A DNA stretch of 64,000 bases, taken from assembly GCF_001641265.1 (NCBI RefSeq), contig NW_020167525.1, forward strand, positions 1 to 64,000, written 5' to 3'. Shown piece by piece: positions 11,401 through 22,500 of the stretch. The position numbers and the translations under genes were made by a program. Numbering within the stretch: the first letter of the stretch is position 1; each line of letters begins with the position of its first letter. The notes below the pieces were generated by a model. The model was not told the DNA's origin. It was given only the letters and a program-made list of their open reading frames with translations, and made no database searches. Source of the stretch: Pseudogymnoascus destructans (Eukaryota; Ascomycota; Leotiomycetes; Thelebolales; Thelebolaceae).

Positions 11401-13200
11401 AAACCATATCAAAATTCGAAACACCCCATTACGTTCGTCTTCTATAACTACCCTACTAACAATATTAAACCTTTTATTAACCCATCTTATTCCAAAAAAT
11501 ATATCCCGTCCATTATATTTACTGCTTTTATATAACCCCCCCTTTCCATCACCCAAATTCGAATTTGTCTTTCATTTTATCTCGTATCAAAAATCTGAAG
11601 AAGCCATTCTTTTCCTCTCCAATAATTACCCCTATAACGATGTCAAACCCACACTCTAGAACATCCCTTCACCTCCCGTCACCCCAACTCAAACCACTAC
11701 CCCCCCCCCTAACTCGACCGGAATCAAGTTATCTCCCTTATTTAAAACCCTATCAAAATTCTGAATATGCCATTCTGTTCGTCTCGTAAAACTACCCTGT
11801 TAACAATATCAAACCTTTTATTTCCCTACCTTATGCCCAAAAATAAATTCTCAGTTATTATAATTATTCCCTGACATATTCTATCCCCCTACTCACACCA
11901 ACTCGAAATTCGCCTCGGAAGACGCCATTTTGTTCCCCTTGTAAATTTCTTTCAATTACGATATTGAACGTTTGATCTTGCCTCTCAGCTCTGCATTTAT
12001 ACCACTTCCCGTTCTATGCCCTCTTCTTCTTGCCACCCATCGAAATCCATTATAACACGATCATTTCAAGTCGTATGAAAAATCGGAGGACGCCATTCGA
12101 TTCCGCTTGCAAATCTCCCTTAATAACGATACTGAACGTTTGGTTTCGTCTGTTGTTGTAAAAGTTATTAGCCTCTGAAAACTATGCTCAGCCCCCCCCT
12201 GCCACTTACCGCCTGACAAGATCCGCCATAACTTGTTCGTTTCAACTCATATCAACAATCAGAGTATGCCATTTTGTTCGTCTTGCAACGTTGTCCAATT
12301 TCCCCTATCGAACGATAGATTTGATCCATCGCTGGAGGCGTTATTAGCCTTCATAAACTATACTCAGCCAGTCCCTCAGCCACCAAGCACCTGACGAAAT
12401 CCGAAATAACTAACCCATTTTTTCTCGTATCAAAAAAAGGAGTACGCCATTTTGTTTCCCTTGCAATCCTCTTTCAATAACGCTATCGAACGTTAAGTTC
12501 AGCGCACTGCTGCACAAGTTATACCACGTCTCATATGTAACCACCCCCCTTGGCCTTCCTACCCACTGCCACCCGTCTAAATCCGGAATATCTTCACCAG
12601 TTGAACTCGGATCAAAACTTGGGATACGCCATTCGATTCCCCTTGTAAATATCTTCCATTGACGATACCGAACGTTAAGTTTCAGACGTCGCTGCAAAAG
12701 TTGGAATCCTTCTCACATGTTACCATGGGGCCCCATTTCCTGGGCCCGGCCCAACAAATTCGAAATAACTCACTCGTTTCAAGTCGTATCAAAAATCGTA
12801 AGAGGCCATTCGATTTCTCTTGCAAATCTCTTCCAATGACGATATCGAACGTTAAGTTTCCGCCGTAGCTGCAAAGGTTATAATCCCTCAGAGTAGGTGC
12901 TCCACCACCCCTACTGTCCCCCCAGCGAAATCTGCAATATCTCACCCGTCTCAACTCGTATCACAAATCGGAGTACGCCATTTGATTCGTCTTGCAAATC
13001 ACTTTTATTAACGCTATCGAACGCACCATCTGCATGCCGCGTCAGGATATTACAATCCATCCTATAACATGCTCCCCCAATCACCCCTCCCATGCATCGC
13101 CCGACCAAAACCGGAATATCTCCACCATCTAAAGTCTGATCAACAATCGGAGTACGTCAATTTGTTCCCCTTGCAAAGCTGCACAGGAAACGTCAGCGAA
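11400..13200. repeat. degenerate ~175-bp tandem repeat array, unit B
   Basis: The same repeat family as at 780-3410, with the GCCATT box near 11600, 11765, 11920, 12085, 12265, 12440, 12625, 12800, 12975 and 13150. The block nearest the dioxygenase gene (about 12600-13200) is very similar to 2820-3420, whereas telomere-side copies differ in number. Confidence 0.8.
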
Positions 13201-13280
13201 CGTTCCACTCGATTGCGAGACCGTCAACCTACCGTCCCTGCAAGAACGTGAGTCCGGAAATGGACCAGGAGACAAGCCCT

Positions 13281-14315
13281 CTACTCCTCCTCACCTGGCT
13301 GCCAGTTGCTCTGCTTCGTGAAGAAGACGCACGAGTACCGCGTGCCCTCGAAGGGCGCGATCCAGTGCTCGAGGACTGCAGAGCGGAACAGGACAACATC
13401 CCCTGGCTGGAAGGGAATCCTATAGCCAAGGGCTGGCAGGCACAGCTCCCCTCCCTCAAACTCTCCAAAGCAGGCCATCGCGACCCAGCCATCAAGCACA
13501 TCATGGTTGTCCTTGTGAGGCCCAACCTGGGCGTTTATCAGGATCGCGAGGCAGTGCCAGCAGCTCCTGTTGCTGAACTTGAAGACCTCCAGCTCAGGCG
13601 TGGCTGCACACTCGCAAAGGTAGTTCTGCCTGTACTGCTGGTAGGCCCTGGGATCGATCTCCTGGAAGAGCCTGCCTATGGTCTGCGCGAGGGGGGCCAT
13701 GGTCTTGTAGAGGGCCAGCGTGGCCCCGAAGCCCGCTCCAGTCCTGCGCATGTCTGAGCAGAGGGTGGGAGGCGTGTGTGGCTGTCCTGTGGCATGCCAC
13801 AGCCCAAGGTGGTAGACTCCCCACTTCTTCCCCTCGTGCTCAGCCTTCCTGGCCTGCTCCATCTCGTGCCTCTCGTCACTGCTGGGCTTTGGGGGTGGCG
13901 CGAGTGTCGTGTACTTCTCAATGGCATCAACCATGAGGCGGCAGAGGTCCTTGTTCCTGTCTGGGAGGCTCAGCCCCCCCCTCATGTAGACGAGGAGCTG
14001 CTCTGGGTCCTCGTCTGCAGAGTGGAAGACGGTGACAGGCTGGACGTCGAGGCCATCCTTCCCACCATCCTTGGGGATGCCCTGGAGCAGCGTGAGGTGC
14101 TTGCTGAGCTCGAGGCCCTCCTCCAGTGTGGTGGTGACCCTGGGGTTGGGTGGCGTGATGAGGTTGGTCCAGGCGAGATCTGTGGTGATGACCTGGGCAT
14201 TGCCGCGGAACTTGGCCTTCCAGTTATGGGAGAACTCCCTCCTCTCCTTCCACTCATATGGCGAGTGGGCTGTGTGGTGCTGGTGGCGCTTCTGGATGGA
14301 GGGTATCGGTGGCAT
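13281..14315 (-). CDS. TET/JBP-like 2-oxoglutarate/Fe(II) dioxygenase, unit B
   Basis: A second intact copy, 344 aa, of the gene at 3504-4538. All catalytic residues are kept: H267, D269, H317 and R326. Changes cluster in the N-terminal and middle parts; residues 235-344 carry one conservative K-to-R change. In the matching DNA I count about 11 base differences, ten of them silent, so the catalytic domain has stayed under protein-level selection since duplication. The gene is transcribed toward the left, downstream of the helicase gene on the same strand, though the hAT insertion now separates them. No intron is needed. The substrate is unknown; DNA pyrimidine oxidation is inferred from the family. 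Confidence 0.8.
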   Translation of the reverse strand: MPPIPSIQKRHQHHTAHSPYEWKERREFSHNWKAKFRGNAQVITTDLAWTNLITPPNPRVTTTLEEGLELSKHLTLLQGIPKDGGKDGLDVQPVTVFHSADEDPEQLLVYMRGGLSLPDRNKDLCRLMVDAIEKYTTLAPPPKPSSDERHEMEQARKAEHEGKKWGVYHLGLWHATGQPHTPPTLCSDMRRTGAGFGATLALYKTMAPLAQTIGRLFQEIDPRAYQQYRQNYLCECAATPELEVFKFSNRSCWHCLAILINAQVGPHKDNHDVLDGWVAMACFGEFEGGELCLPALGYRIPFQPGDVVLFRSAVLEHWIAPFEGTRYSCVFFTKQSNWQPGEEE

Positions 14316-14321
14316 GGTGTC

Positions 14322-14627
14322 GCGAGCTCAGGTCTTGATGGTACCTCACTATAAGATGGTATAGTCTAGGATCCCCAAAGGCAGATGACACAGGATGGTG
14401 CGCCCCTCTGACACTCGAGACTGAGCTGTGTGCTGGCGTGAAGAAAGTGTGGAAGAATGTTGGGTGGTTGTTGCGCGAGCTCAAGTTTTGATGGTACCTC
14501 ACTATAAGATGGTATAGTCTAGGATCCCCAAAGACAGATGACACAAGATGGTGTGCCCCTCTGCCACTCGAAACTGAGCTGTGTGCTGGTGTGAAGAAAG
14601 TGTGAAGAAATGTTGGGTGGTTGCCGC
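14322..14627. repeat. 153-bp tandem repeat, two copies (unit B)
   Basis: Copies start at 14322 and 14475, the same unit as the six-copy array at 4545-5464. The array again begins 7 bp upstream of the dioxygenase ATG, so position is conserved while copy number varies. Confidence 0.9.
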
Positions 14628-15291
14628 GCGAGAAGGAAAAATGTGTAGAGGACTAAGTTTGGACTTGACGGTAGAAGTTCTGATATAGACTGAGACGAGC
14701 CACGCTCGCTAGCTGCGTGGCAACTCACATGACTGACCACCCCATCAAAATTGGGTTGAAAAAAAAACGTCGAGATCTGAGGCCGGGAGGAGCATGGCTG
14801 CGTTCGTCTGGGCGAGGGCTACGCAGTTACATGGAAAAGGGGATGGATTTGATGGAATCTCGGTAAGGAAATGGTGATCTCGGTTAAAAAACACCCCATC
14901 TTCGAACCCTGGCCGGAGAGGCCACGGCAGTCGTGTGGACATGGGAGCTGCCTGTTGGGCTTCGTCCTTGCCAGTCTCACCTGGGTACGTAATTATAAGA
15001 TAATCGTCTGAGTATCAGAGCGAGAGTGTTGCCTCGAAATATTCCAAAGGCTAGTCTGGCATTCGAGCTAGGAGGGTCTATAAACGCTCCCGATCAACTG
15101 GGGGTGGTGCGGGGGGCAGCCCATGTCCTAAACATAGCAACGATCCATGTTCGGGAGTGTCACAACCAAACGCTGTTAGGCGAAAACCTTAAAAAGATGT
15201 CAACCCTACATCTCGAGTTCGACGTTTAATATACAGCTTATATTGCTGTAATTAGATTATCCGTATTAGTGGCATGTGTGATCATCAGTAA
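14628..15291. other. spacer of unit B, left of the hAT insertion
   Basis: Collinear with 5465-6126 of unit A. No credible coding region. It ends in ATCAGTAA (15284-15291), the left copy of the hAT target duplication. Confidence 0.6.
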
Positions 15292-16125
15292 CAGTGTTCG
15301 GCAGATACTACCCAGGTAGTATCTGGGTCCTCGCCAGGTAAGGTAAGTATCTGAGCGACTTTGCTCAGGTAAGGTAGGTATTTACAGATACTTTAGCAGG
15401 TAGTTGAGCCTCAATTCCGTATACAAAAATGACGATTTTGATATTTGAAATAGATAATGATATGTAACTAGAATATGTAACTAGAAAAGTGAAACTCGTG
15501 ACAAATATAATAATAAAATAGACAGCCCCTATTCCTATTCTTCTGCCTCATCATCTGCATCATCACCGTCGCTGTCGGCATCTGGTAAATAACCCCAATT
15601 CCGTAAGCAAAGCAGATATCTAATTGTCGATGGCGACAATCTATTCCTTTTCTTAGTAATGATATCGCTACCATTGCTAAATACCCGTTCTGATGGTGCT
15701 GATGTCGCAGGAATTGCAAGATGGTCTCGAGCAACTTGAGCAATTATTGGATATTGATATTGCTTTGCAGACCAATATTTGAGAATATCAGTATGCTCAC
15801 CTGCAAGAGCTGTTTCACGTTCAATACGCTCTGTATCAAGATGATATTGCCGTGTCTTATATGTTCTACAAACATCTTCAAACTGTGCTCTTGCCCGTGT
15901 GATTCGTACATGATCTGTACTATCTGGATATATCTTTTTAAACACTGTATGGTTCATCCGTGGATCGCAAATTGTAGCTACAGCTGAGTGCTTACATTGC
16001 TGATTTGTTGCAAGAGTATAATACGCGTGAAGCTTTTGATAAGCTACTGTGCATGCAATACCAATTGCTGAGTGCTCGCCAACTTCTTGTTGCATCTTCT
16101 TAACTTTATTTATCATTTTAAGATA

Positions 16126-17985
16126 ACGTACATGTATAGCGAAAGCGCCAAACAAGCGAAAGCGCCAAAATGATGCGGTGACCAAACCCCCCAACTAAAT
16201 GTTAAATTCCTCAACAACAAAACATGCCCCATAAAAACGATGAAAGCCAATTAGTGCTAGCTATCCAGGCTATGCAAAGTGACCCAAAGTTACGCCTTCG
16301 AGTTGCTGCTAGGATCTATTCTGTGGACCACCGCAAGCTAGGTCGTCGTCTAGAAGGTGTACCTTCACGACGCGATATCCAAGCCAACTCACGGAAATTA
16401 ACTAACCTAGAGGAGTCTGTCCTTGTTCAGTATATACTCGACCTAGCTGCCAAAGGGTTTCCTCCTCGGCTGTCTGTTGTTGAAGATATGGCAAGTCGAC
16501 TACTTGCAACACGCGACTCGTCACGCGTTGGGTCGCGTTGGGCTTCAAACTTTGTTAAGCGGCGTGTAGAGCTCCAGACACGCTTTCAGCGCAAATACGA
16601 CTACCAGAGGGCTAAGTGCGAAGATCCAGAAGTTATTAATGGCTGGTTTGAGCTTGTGCGTAACACAATTGCGAAATATGGTATCGATGAAGCAGATATC
16701 TACAACTTTGATGAGACTGGGTTTATGATGGGCGTTATCTCAACTGCTATGGTTGTAACAAGCTCAGACGGGCGGGCAAAAGCAAAGAAGGTACAGCCTG
16801 GTAATCGGGAATGGGTTACAGTAATCCAAGGCGTTAGTTCTCAAGGTTGGGCAGTACCACCATTTATCATTGTTGCAGGCAAAAACCACCTTACATCTTG
16901 GTATGAGAATAGTGGATTTTCAAGCGATTGGGTGATTTCTGTTACTGAAAATGGCTGGACTACAAACGAGAGAGGCATGGATTGGATTCAGCACTTTGAG
17001 AAGCATACAAAGGCCCGGAGTGTTGGTGGTTATCGCTTGTTAGTCCTTGATGGTCATGAGAGCCACCACTCAGATGAGTTTGAGGAGTACTGCAAGGAAC
17101 ACAACATTATTACGCTTTGTATGCCTGCTCACTCTTCTCATCTACTCCAGCCACTTGATGTTGGCTGTTTCGGCCCGTTAAAGCAGGCCTATGGTCGGCA
17201 AATTGAAGATATGATGCAGGCTCATATTTCTCATATTACAAAGGATGACTTCTTTCCTGCCTTCCACGCTGCATTTAACACTACAATGACGGAAAGTAAC
17301 ATTCGAGGCGGGTTCCGAGGGGCAGGGCTTCTTCCATTTGACCCTGAGAGAGTGATATCTACACTTGATCTTAAGTTAAGGACACCAACGCCTCCAAGCT
17401 CCCGCCCAGGTACTGCTCAACCTTGGGTTTCTCAGACACCAAACAACCCAATTGAAGCTATGTCACAGTCTACATTTATTAAAACTCGGATTTCACGCCA
17501 TCAAAATAGCTCTCCAACCTCAATCTATGCAGCTGTTGACCAGTTTACAAAGGGTGCATCGCAAATAATGCATCAATTAGCACTGCTAAAGGGAGAGAAC
17601 CAAAACCTACGACAGGCAAATGAAGTACTAAGCAAGCGCCGGAGAGCTAGGAAAACACGACTACAGCAAGGAGGATCACTTAGTCAACAAGGGGCGCAAG
17701 AGCTACAGGATGAGAGGGATGTTGTGCAGCAGGTAGAGCAGGAAATAAGGGCAAGCCGTGGTCGGAAGCCAAGGGAAGAAACCCGTGCCCGTCGCTGTGG
17801 CAAGTGTGGTGAGACTGGGCACAATGCGCGCACGTGTCAGATTGTAATAGACACCTCTGAGGAAGAGGACTCCGAGTAGTTTCAATTGATTTCTAATGTT
17901 GTGGTAGATTTATCGCAATGTTTGTCGTGAGGGTAGATAATTTTGGCGCTTTCGCTTGTTTGGCGCTTTCGCTATACATGTACGT
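16126..17985 (+). mobile_element. Fot1/pogo-like DNA transposon, structurally complete
   Basis: Perfect 46-bp terminal inverted repeats start ACGTACATGTATAGCG at 16126 and end at 17985. They are flanked by the TA duplication at 16124-16125 and 17986-17987. Each repeat contains GCGAAAGCGCCAAA twice. It carries one intact transposase gene. Identical ends and an intact gene point to recent transposition into the hAT element. Confidence 0.95.
16224..17879 (+). CDS. Fot1-like DDE transposase with C-terminal zinc knuckle
   Basis: 551 aa, single exon. Order: helix-turn-helix/CENP-B-like DNA-binding region (about 10-120), DDE core with D163 (FDETGF), D276 (LVLDGH) and D312 (QPLDVG), then a coiled-coil-prone basic segment and a CCHC knuckle CGKCGETGHNARTC near residues 525-540. 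The last two aspartates are 36 residues apart, the DD35D spacing of this family. It acts in the nucleus on the 46-bp ends that surround it. All catalytic residues are present, so it may be active. Fragments of relatives lie at 51421 and 56992. Confidence 0.95.
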   Translation: MPHKNDESQLVLAIQAMQSDPKLRLRVAARIYSVDHRKLGRRLEGVPSRRDIQANSRKLTNLEESVLVQYILDLAAKGFPPRLSVVEDMASRLLATRDSSRVGSRWASNFVKRRVELQTRFQRKYDYQRAKCEDPEVINGWFELVRNTIAKYGIDEADIYNFDETGFMMGVISTAMVVTSSDGRAKAKKVQPGNREWVTVIQGVSSQGWAVPPFIIVAGKNHLTSWYENSGFSSDWVISVTENGWTTNERGMDWIQHFEKHTKARSVGGYRLLVLDGHESHHSDEFEEYCKEHNIITLCMPAHSSHLLQPLDVGCFGPLKQAYGRQIEDMMQAHISHITKDDFFPAFHAAFNTTMTESNIRGGFRGAGLLPFDPERVISTLDLKLRTPTPPSSRPGTAQPWVSQTPNNPIEAMSQSTFIKTRISRHQNSSPTSIYAAVDQFTKGASQIMHQLALLKGENQNLRQANEVLSKRRRARKTRLQQGGSLSQQGAQELQDERDVVQQVEQEIRASRGRKPREETRARRCGKCGETGHNARTCQIVIDTSEEEDSE

Positions 17986-19403
17986 TAAAGTGGAATAGCA
18001 AAGTTAAGTGACGGATATGTATCACTTTGTAGCCGTCTTGATGGTTTGAGAAATATTAAGAACAGTCGTTCAAGATCTTTAATAACAGCCCAATCTCCTG
18101 TAGTTAATGCAATATCTTTCATACTAATATCAAGCTGTTGTGTTATGCATACTGCTGTGATTGGTATTTGGAGTTTTAATGCTGTATCAAGCATACGATG
18201 TGTTGAATTCCATCGTACTGGCATATCAAGTGATAGTTGCTGTGGTTTTAAACCTATAGCTTTGACTTGTCGTTGTAAAGCATCCTTCCATGCTCGTCGA
18301 TTACGAAAGACATAGATATGTCTTCGTAGCTTTGCAAGAGCATTCATGACTTCCACATGACTATCTCTACTAAATGGAATCCGAGCTGCACCTTGCTCAC
18401 ACCGGTATGTCTCTGTCTCTACATCTGGTTCTGCTTTTAAACTCGTAAGAGCGGCTTGAACTGCGAGATTTATGATATGTGCAATACACTGGACATCGCC
18501 TTCTTTGACAGTAAATGTCCAAGGTTGTTGAGTTGATGTTTGGGCGTTGCTAGCCAATTTCTCATATTCTGAGAGCATCACAGTATTTGATGATGCGTTG
18601 TCTCGGGTGCATGTAAAGATAGCGCCTGTAATAGCTATACTATCTGTTACAGCTGCTAATTGCTGAGCTAAGTATTCACCGCTATGAATAGGCTCTTGAA
18701 GATGTATCACATCAAGCAATTTTGATTTCTGCTGCCATTTATCATTAATCCAATGAGCGGTAACAGCAGCATACTCTGTATAGTTCCGTGCAGACCATGC
18801 ATCTGTCGTTATGGATATCCGGCCTCCATGTATAATATGAGAATGGAGTTCAAGCTGTAGTATGCCTCGGTGATATGAGAATTGGCGTTGTAGTTCTCGG
18901 TGCAATGTTCTTGACGAAAGTGATAACACAGATGGACTTAAGAACTGTACTAATTGACGATATGAATAGCTTTCGATAATGCGTAAAGACAGGTTATTAG
19001 ATACTATAAACGATAGCACTAACTCTCTATATTTGGCTGGATTGTTTGTTGGTCTTGATTCATGGGTCGCTGGTCTCCGAGGATTTGATTGCTGAAAAGG
19101 GGTAAAAAGCCCTGGTAGGGCTGGCTCATCGTGAGGATTATAGCCATCAAGGTCCGTCGGCACGTCTGACAACGGAGAGTCACTCATTTTCACGGCAATT
19201 ATCACCATATCAAGCATGAAGACGAGTATTTCAATGTTAGCATTTGTGCGGCTTGGCTACACTTGGCAATACTTGGCATGTATCTGGGTAAGTATCTGAA
19301 AATACCGGGATACTCAGGTATTTTGAGAATCAGCCCAGGTAGGTAATTACCCAGGTAATTACCTGAAACACCACAGGTAATCAGGTATCTGTGCCGCACA
19401 CTG

Positions 19404-19580
19404 ATCAGTAATTTGATGCAGTTCACAGCTCGTCGAAGAGTGTGATTATTATAATCCGTTCCAATTTATTTAAATTTCAGAGAATAATATTTCTCAACTC
19501 ATGACATAATTAATATGGCTCTATGCTACAGTCTATATTATACATACATGGCGCTATCAGTCGAACGCCCATTCACTAGT
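19404..19580. other. unit B spacer, right of the hAT insertion
   Basis: Starts with the right ATCAGTAA copy and is collinear with 6127-6304 of unit A. AT-rich and non-coding; it probably holds the 3' untranslated region of the helicase gene. Confidence 0.6.
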
Positions 19581-22500
19581 TTAATATGCCTCGAACTCGA
19601 GCAGTGCTGCTGCTGCGATCTTTACCCCCCAGATGCCCTTCCCACCTGCGAACTCGGCCATCTGCCCACACCATGAAAGGAACACGTCCACGTCGTTGAA
19701 CGCCCCTGCCACCCCTGCCCTCGCCGCCTGCTCACCGAACCTCTCCTGCAGCCACTGTTCGCCCCCGGTCTTGTGGAACACACCATAGCAGAGCGGCATC
19801 ACGATGTCTGCATACTTGCACTGCTCGAGGCCGCTGGCTGGGTCTGCACGTTGACAGACCGACTGTGGGTTGTAGCACCAGTAGCATGCCGCGAACGCTG
19901 AGATCCATGGTCTGCAGCCCTGCCCCTTTCTTCTGGCCTGGTCGCGCGCCCTGAAGAAGTCGAACCGCTGGTGGCACTTGGTGAACTGGTGGTCCCAAGG
20001 CTCCCCGAGCCCCCGACAGAGCAGGCACGTCCCCTTCACGGCGAGGAGGTCCTCCTTGTAACGGCTGAGCTCGAGGTACGCCAAACGCCGCTTCTCGTGA
20101 ATGGCTGCACTCCCAGTGTGCGGCATCGCCTCTGTGGCATCGTCACGGGGCACGTGTGATGGGCTGGGGCCACTGCTGCAGACATCGCACGCCACATCAT
20201 CTCTCACCCCATCGCACTCCCGAAGCTCAGACGCCTCGTCGAGGTGCGCACTCAGACACGTGCGCCTGCACTCCCGGCCTTCGAGGTAGCGGTGGAGTGC
20301 CCTCGTCTCGACATCCATACCGGCATTGCCCGCCTGCGACTGCCACTTGTGCGGCAGGAGCACGGCTGAGTATGCCTCTGTCCCATCGCGCCCGGCCCGG
20401 CCAGACTCCTGCGCAAAGTCGCGGGAGCGTGGCTCATCCAGGTGCATGACGAGCCGGACGTGCGAGTAGTCGAAGCCAGCACTGAGGGCTGATGTCGCCA
20501 CGATGTATGGCAGCTCTGGGGTCATGAGCCACGTCCTGAGCAGCTCCCGCTTCTCCTCTGCCGTGCCGGCCATCGCGGTGTAGACTGGGCAGCGGAGCAG
20601 GCTGCCCAGGTCCTGCGCATCCTCCCGTGTCTGCACGTAGAGAATGATCTTGTCTCGGGTCTGGTCGAGCAGCCCGCTCGCCTGCCACGCGTCCCTGGCT
20701 CTCCGCGCACCCTCCTCCAGCAGGCTCCCCCGCCCTGTGGCCCGCTGCACGAGGTACGAGAGGTTCCGCCTGTTCGTCGAGGCCCGCACGACCTTTGGCT
20801 TCACGAGGTTGTTCTGCCTCTCGAACGCGGCCTGCAGCGTTGGCGGCAGTGTGGCCGTCAGGTAGACGAACTGCGTGCGCACGCTGCGGATGAGGGCGAG
20901 GTCGGCCATGGCCTGACGGTACTCGGACGCCGTGATTGTGAGGTGCGCCTCGTCTATCACGATGCGGCCGAGCTGCTGTGTCGCGGCCAGCCTGTGTGCA
21001 TACGCCCGGAACTGAGACGTGCTTGCAGCCTCGACCGTGACAAACACCAGCGATGCGTCTCGCTCCTCGCCAGGGGCCCACACGAGGTGGTCTATCCCGA
21101 GCTCCTGCACACGCCGCAGCAGGTCACCACGCAGAGACACGAGCGGAAGCACGAGGATTGTCACGCCTGCATCAGGCAGGACGCAGGGCAGCATGAACAG
21201 CAGGCTCTTCCCCTTGCCGGTGCCTAGGATGACGACGACCTGCTCCGTCCACGACATGACGGTCGTCATCGCCCGCTCCTGTGCGGCCGACTTCCACTGC
21301 AGCTTGTCGTCATTGTACAGCCCCCTCACGCCCTTCAGCAGGGCTGCAGCGGACCACCTCTTGCGCGGCCGGTGCACGCCCACGGCAATCCTCTTCAGCA
21401 TCCGTGGCCTGTCTGGCTCTGCCTCCTCTGCCGCCTCGTGCTTCCTCTTCCCTGCTGCCGCGACTGCATCCCCAAGCACTGTGTCGAGATCCCACAGCTC
21501 CCTCCACAGGGACGACGCGCGCAGGTTCCGACGGATGAGGCCGTCCCACACGTTCCCAAAGTTCGCGTTCAGCTGGTTCGCGTAGCTGCGGTTCATCACC
21601 CGCGTGCTGTGGTTCCGCTGCCTCGTCATGGTCCGGATGTCGTCGTCAATATCCTCTGCGTCCTCCTCGTCGTCGTTGGCCCCGACGCCTTCGAAGCACG
21701 CAAGGTCTTTGCCCGCAAACTTGGTCTCTACAATGTTGACCGTCATCTGGCGCCAGTTGGCGATATGCAGCCGTGGCACCTTGGCCCGCACGCACGCCCG
21801 CTCCATGCACCGCGTCAGCCGGTTGTCGGCCCACACGGCCCCGTCCTTCCACCACAGGTACGCGGACATGATTGCGCATGGGGAGGACTGGCGCAGGAAG
21901 GCCTGGCGGAGCGGCACGACATAGACCAGGTAGTCCAGCAGGAGGTCTCCGATGGTGGCCGGCAGGAAGCGGATGTTGTCCTTGAACTTGCCCGTCTGCT
22001 GCTGGCCCTTGTGGTAGGTCGTGTGCAGCATCACGAGCCCGTGCTTGAGGTAGACGCTGCGCCTCTGCTGCGTGTTGCGCCAGGTGAGGGAGAACAGCTC
22101 GCTCTCGCGCAGCGGCTGGCCCGAGGCCATGTGGATGAGGACGAGGAGCCGCTTGAGGAACTCGTCAGCGACGGCCTCGTACTGGTCGATGGCCTTCTGT
22201 CGCCACACGACTCTCGCATCAGCCCCTCCATCCTCATCAGTGGTGTCGAGGAGTGATGCTCGGAGTGACTGCGGCTCCTGTATAACGTTGCGCAGTGAGC
22301 CCGCGAACGGCTTCAGCAGTGCCACGTTCTCCCGGTGCTCGCCAAAGTACCAGCCGAAGTTGTCGGCATCGAGGTTGTCCTTAAGCGCCCAAGCGTGCAT
22401 CCGTGGCAGTGTTGCGCCAAACATGAGCTCATCGTGCAGCAGCTGCTGCGCCTGCCTGAACTCTGACAGCAGCAGCTGCTGCACCTCGTCCATGTTCAGG

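Larger units (their letters stand above)
15535..19217 (-). pseudogene. hAT transposase, split by the Fot1-like insertion
   Basis: Two pieces, 19217-17986 and 16123-15535, fall in the same frame once the nested element and one TA copy are disregarded, for a length of 606 codons with no other lesion. The first piece has the RNase H-like core with TTDAW and TRDNAS aspartates; the second ends in the hAT dimerisation region with PSERVFS and an acidic tail. As it stands the first piece stops just inside the insertion. The gene was therefore intact until a recent hit. No BED zinc finger is obvious at the N terminus. Confidence 0.88.
15292..19403 (-). mobile_element. hAT DNA transposon, carrying a nested Fot1-like element
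   Basis: Ends are CAGTGTTCGGCA on the left and the inverse of CAGTGTGCGGCA on the right, flanked by a perfect 8-bp duplication ATCAGTAA at 15284-15291 and 19404-19411. CAGTG ends and 8-bp duplications are hAT hallmarks. Subterminal DNA on both sides is dense in CAGGTA/TACCTG motifs, typical of transposase binding sites. Without the nested element (1862 bp including one TA) it would be about 2.25 kb. It is inserted in the unit B spacer; the homologous site in unit A at about 6127-6134 is empty. Confidence 0.92.
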
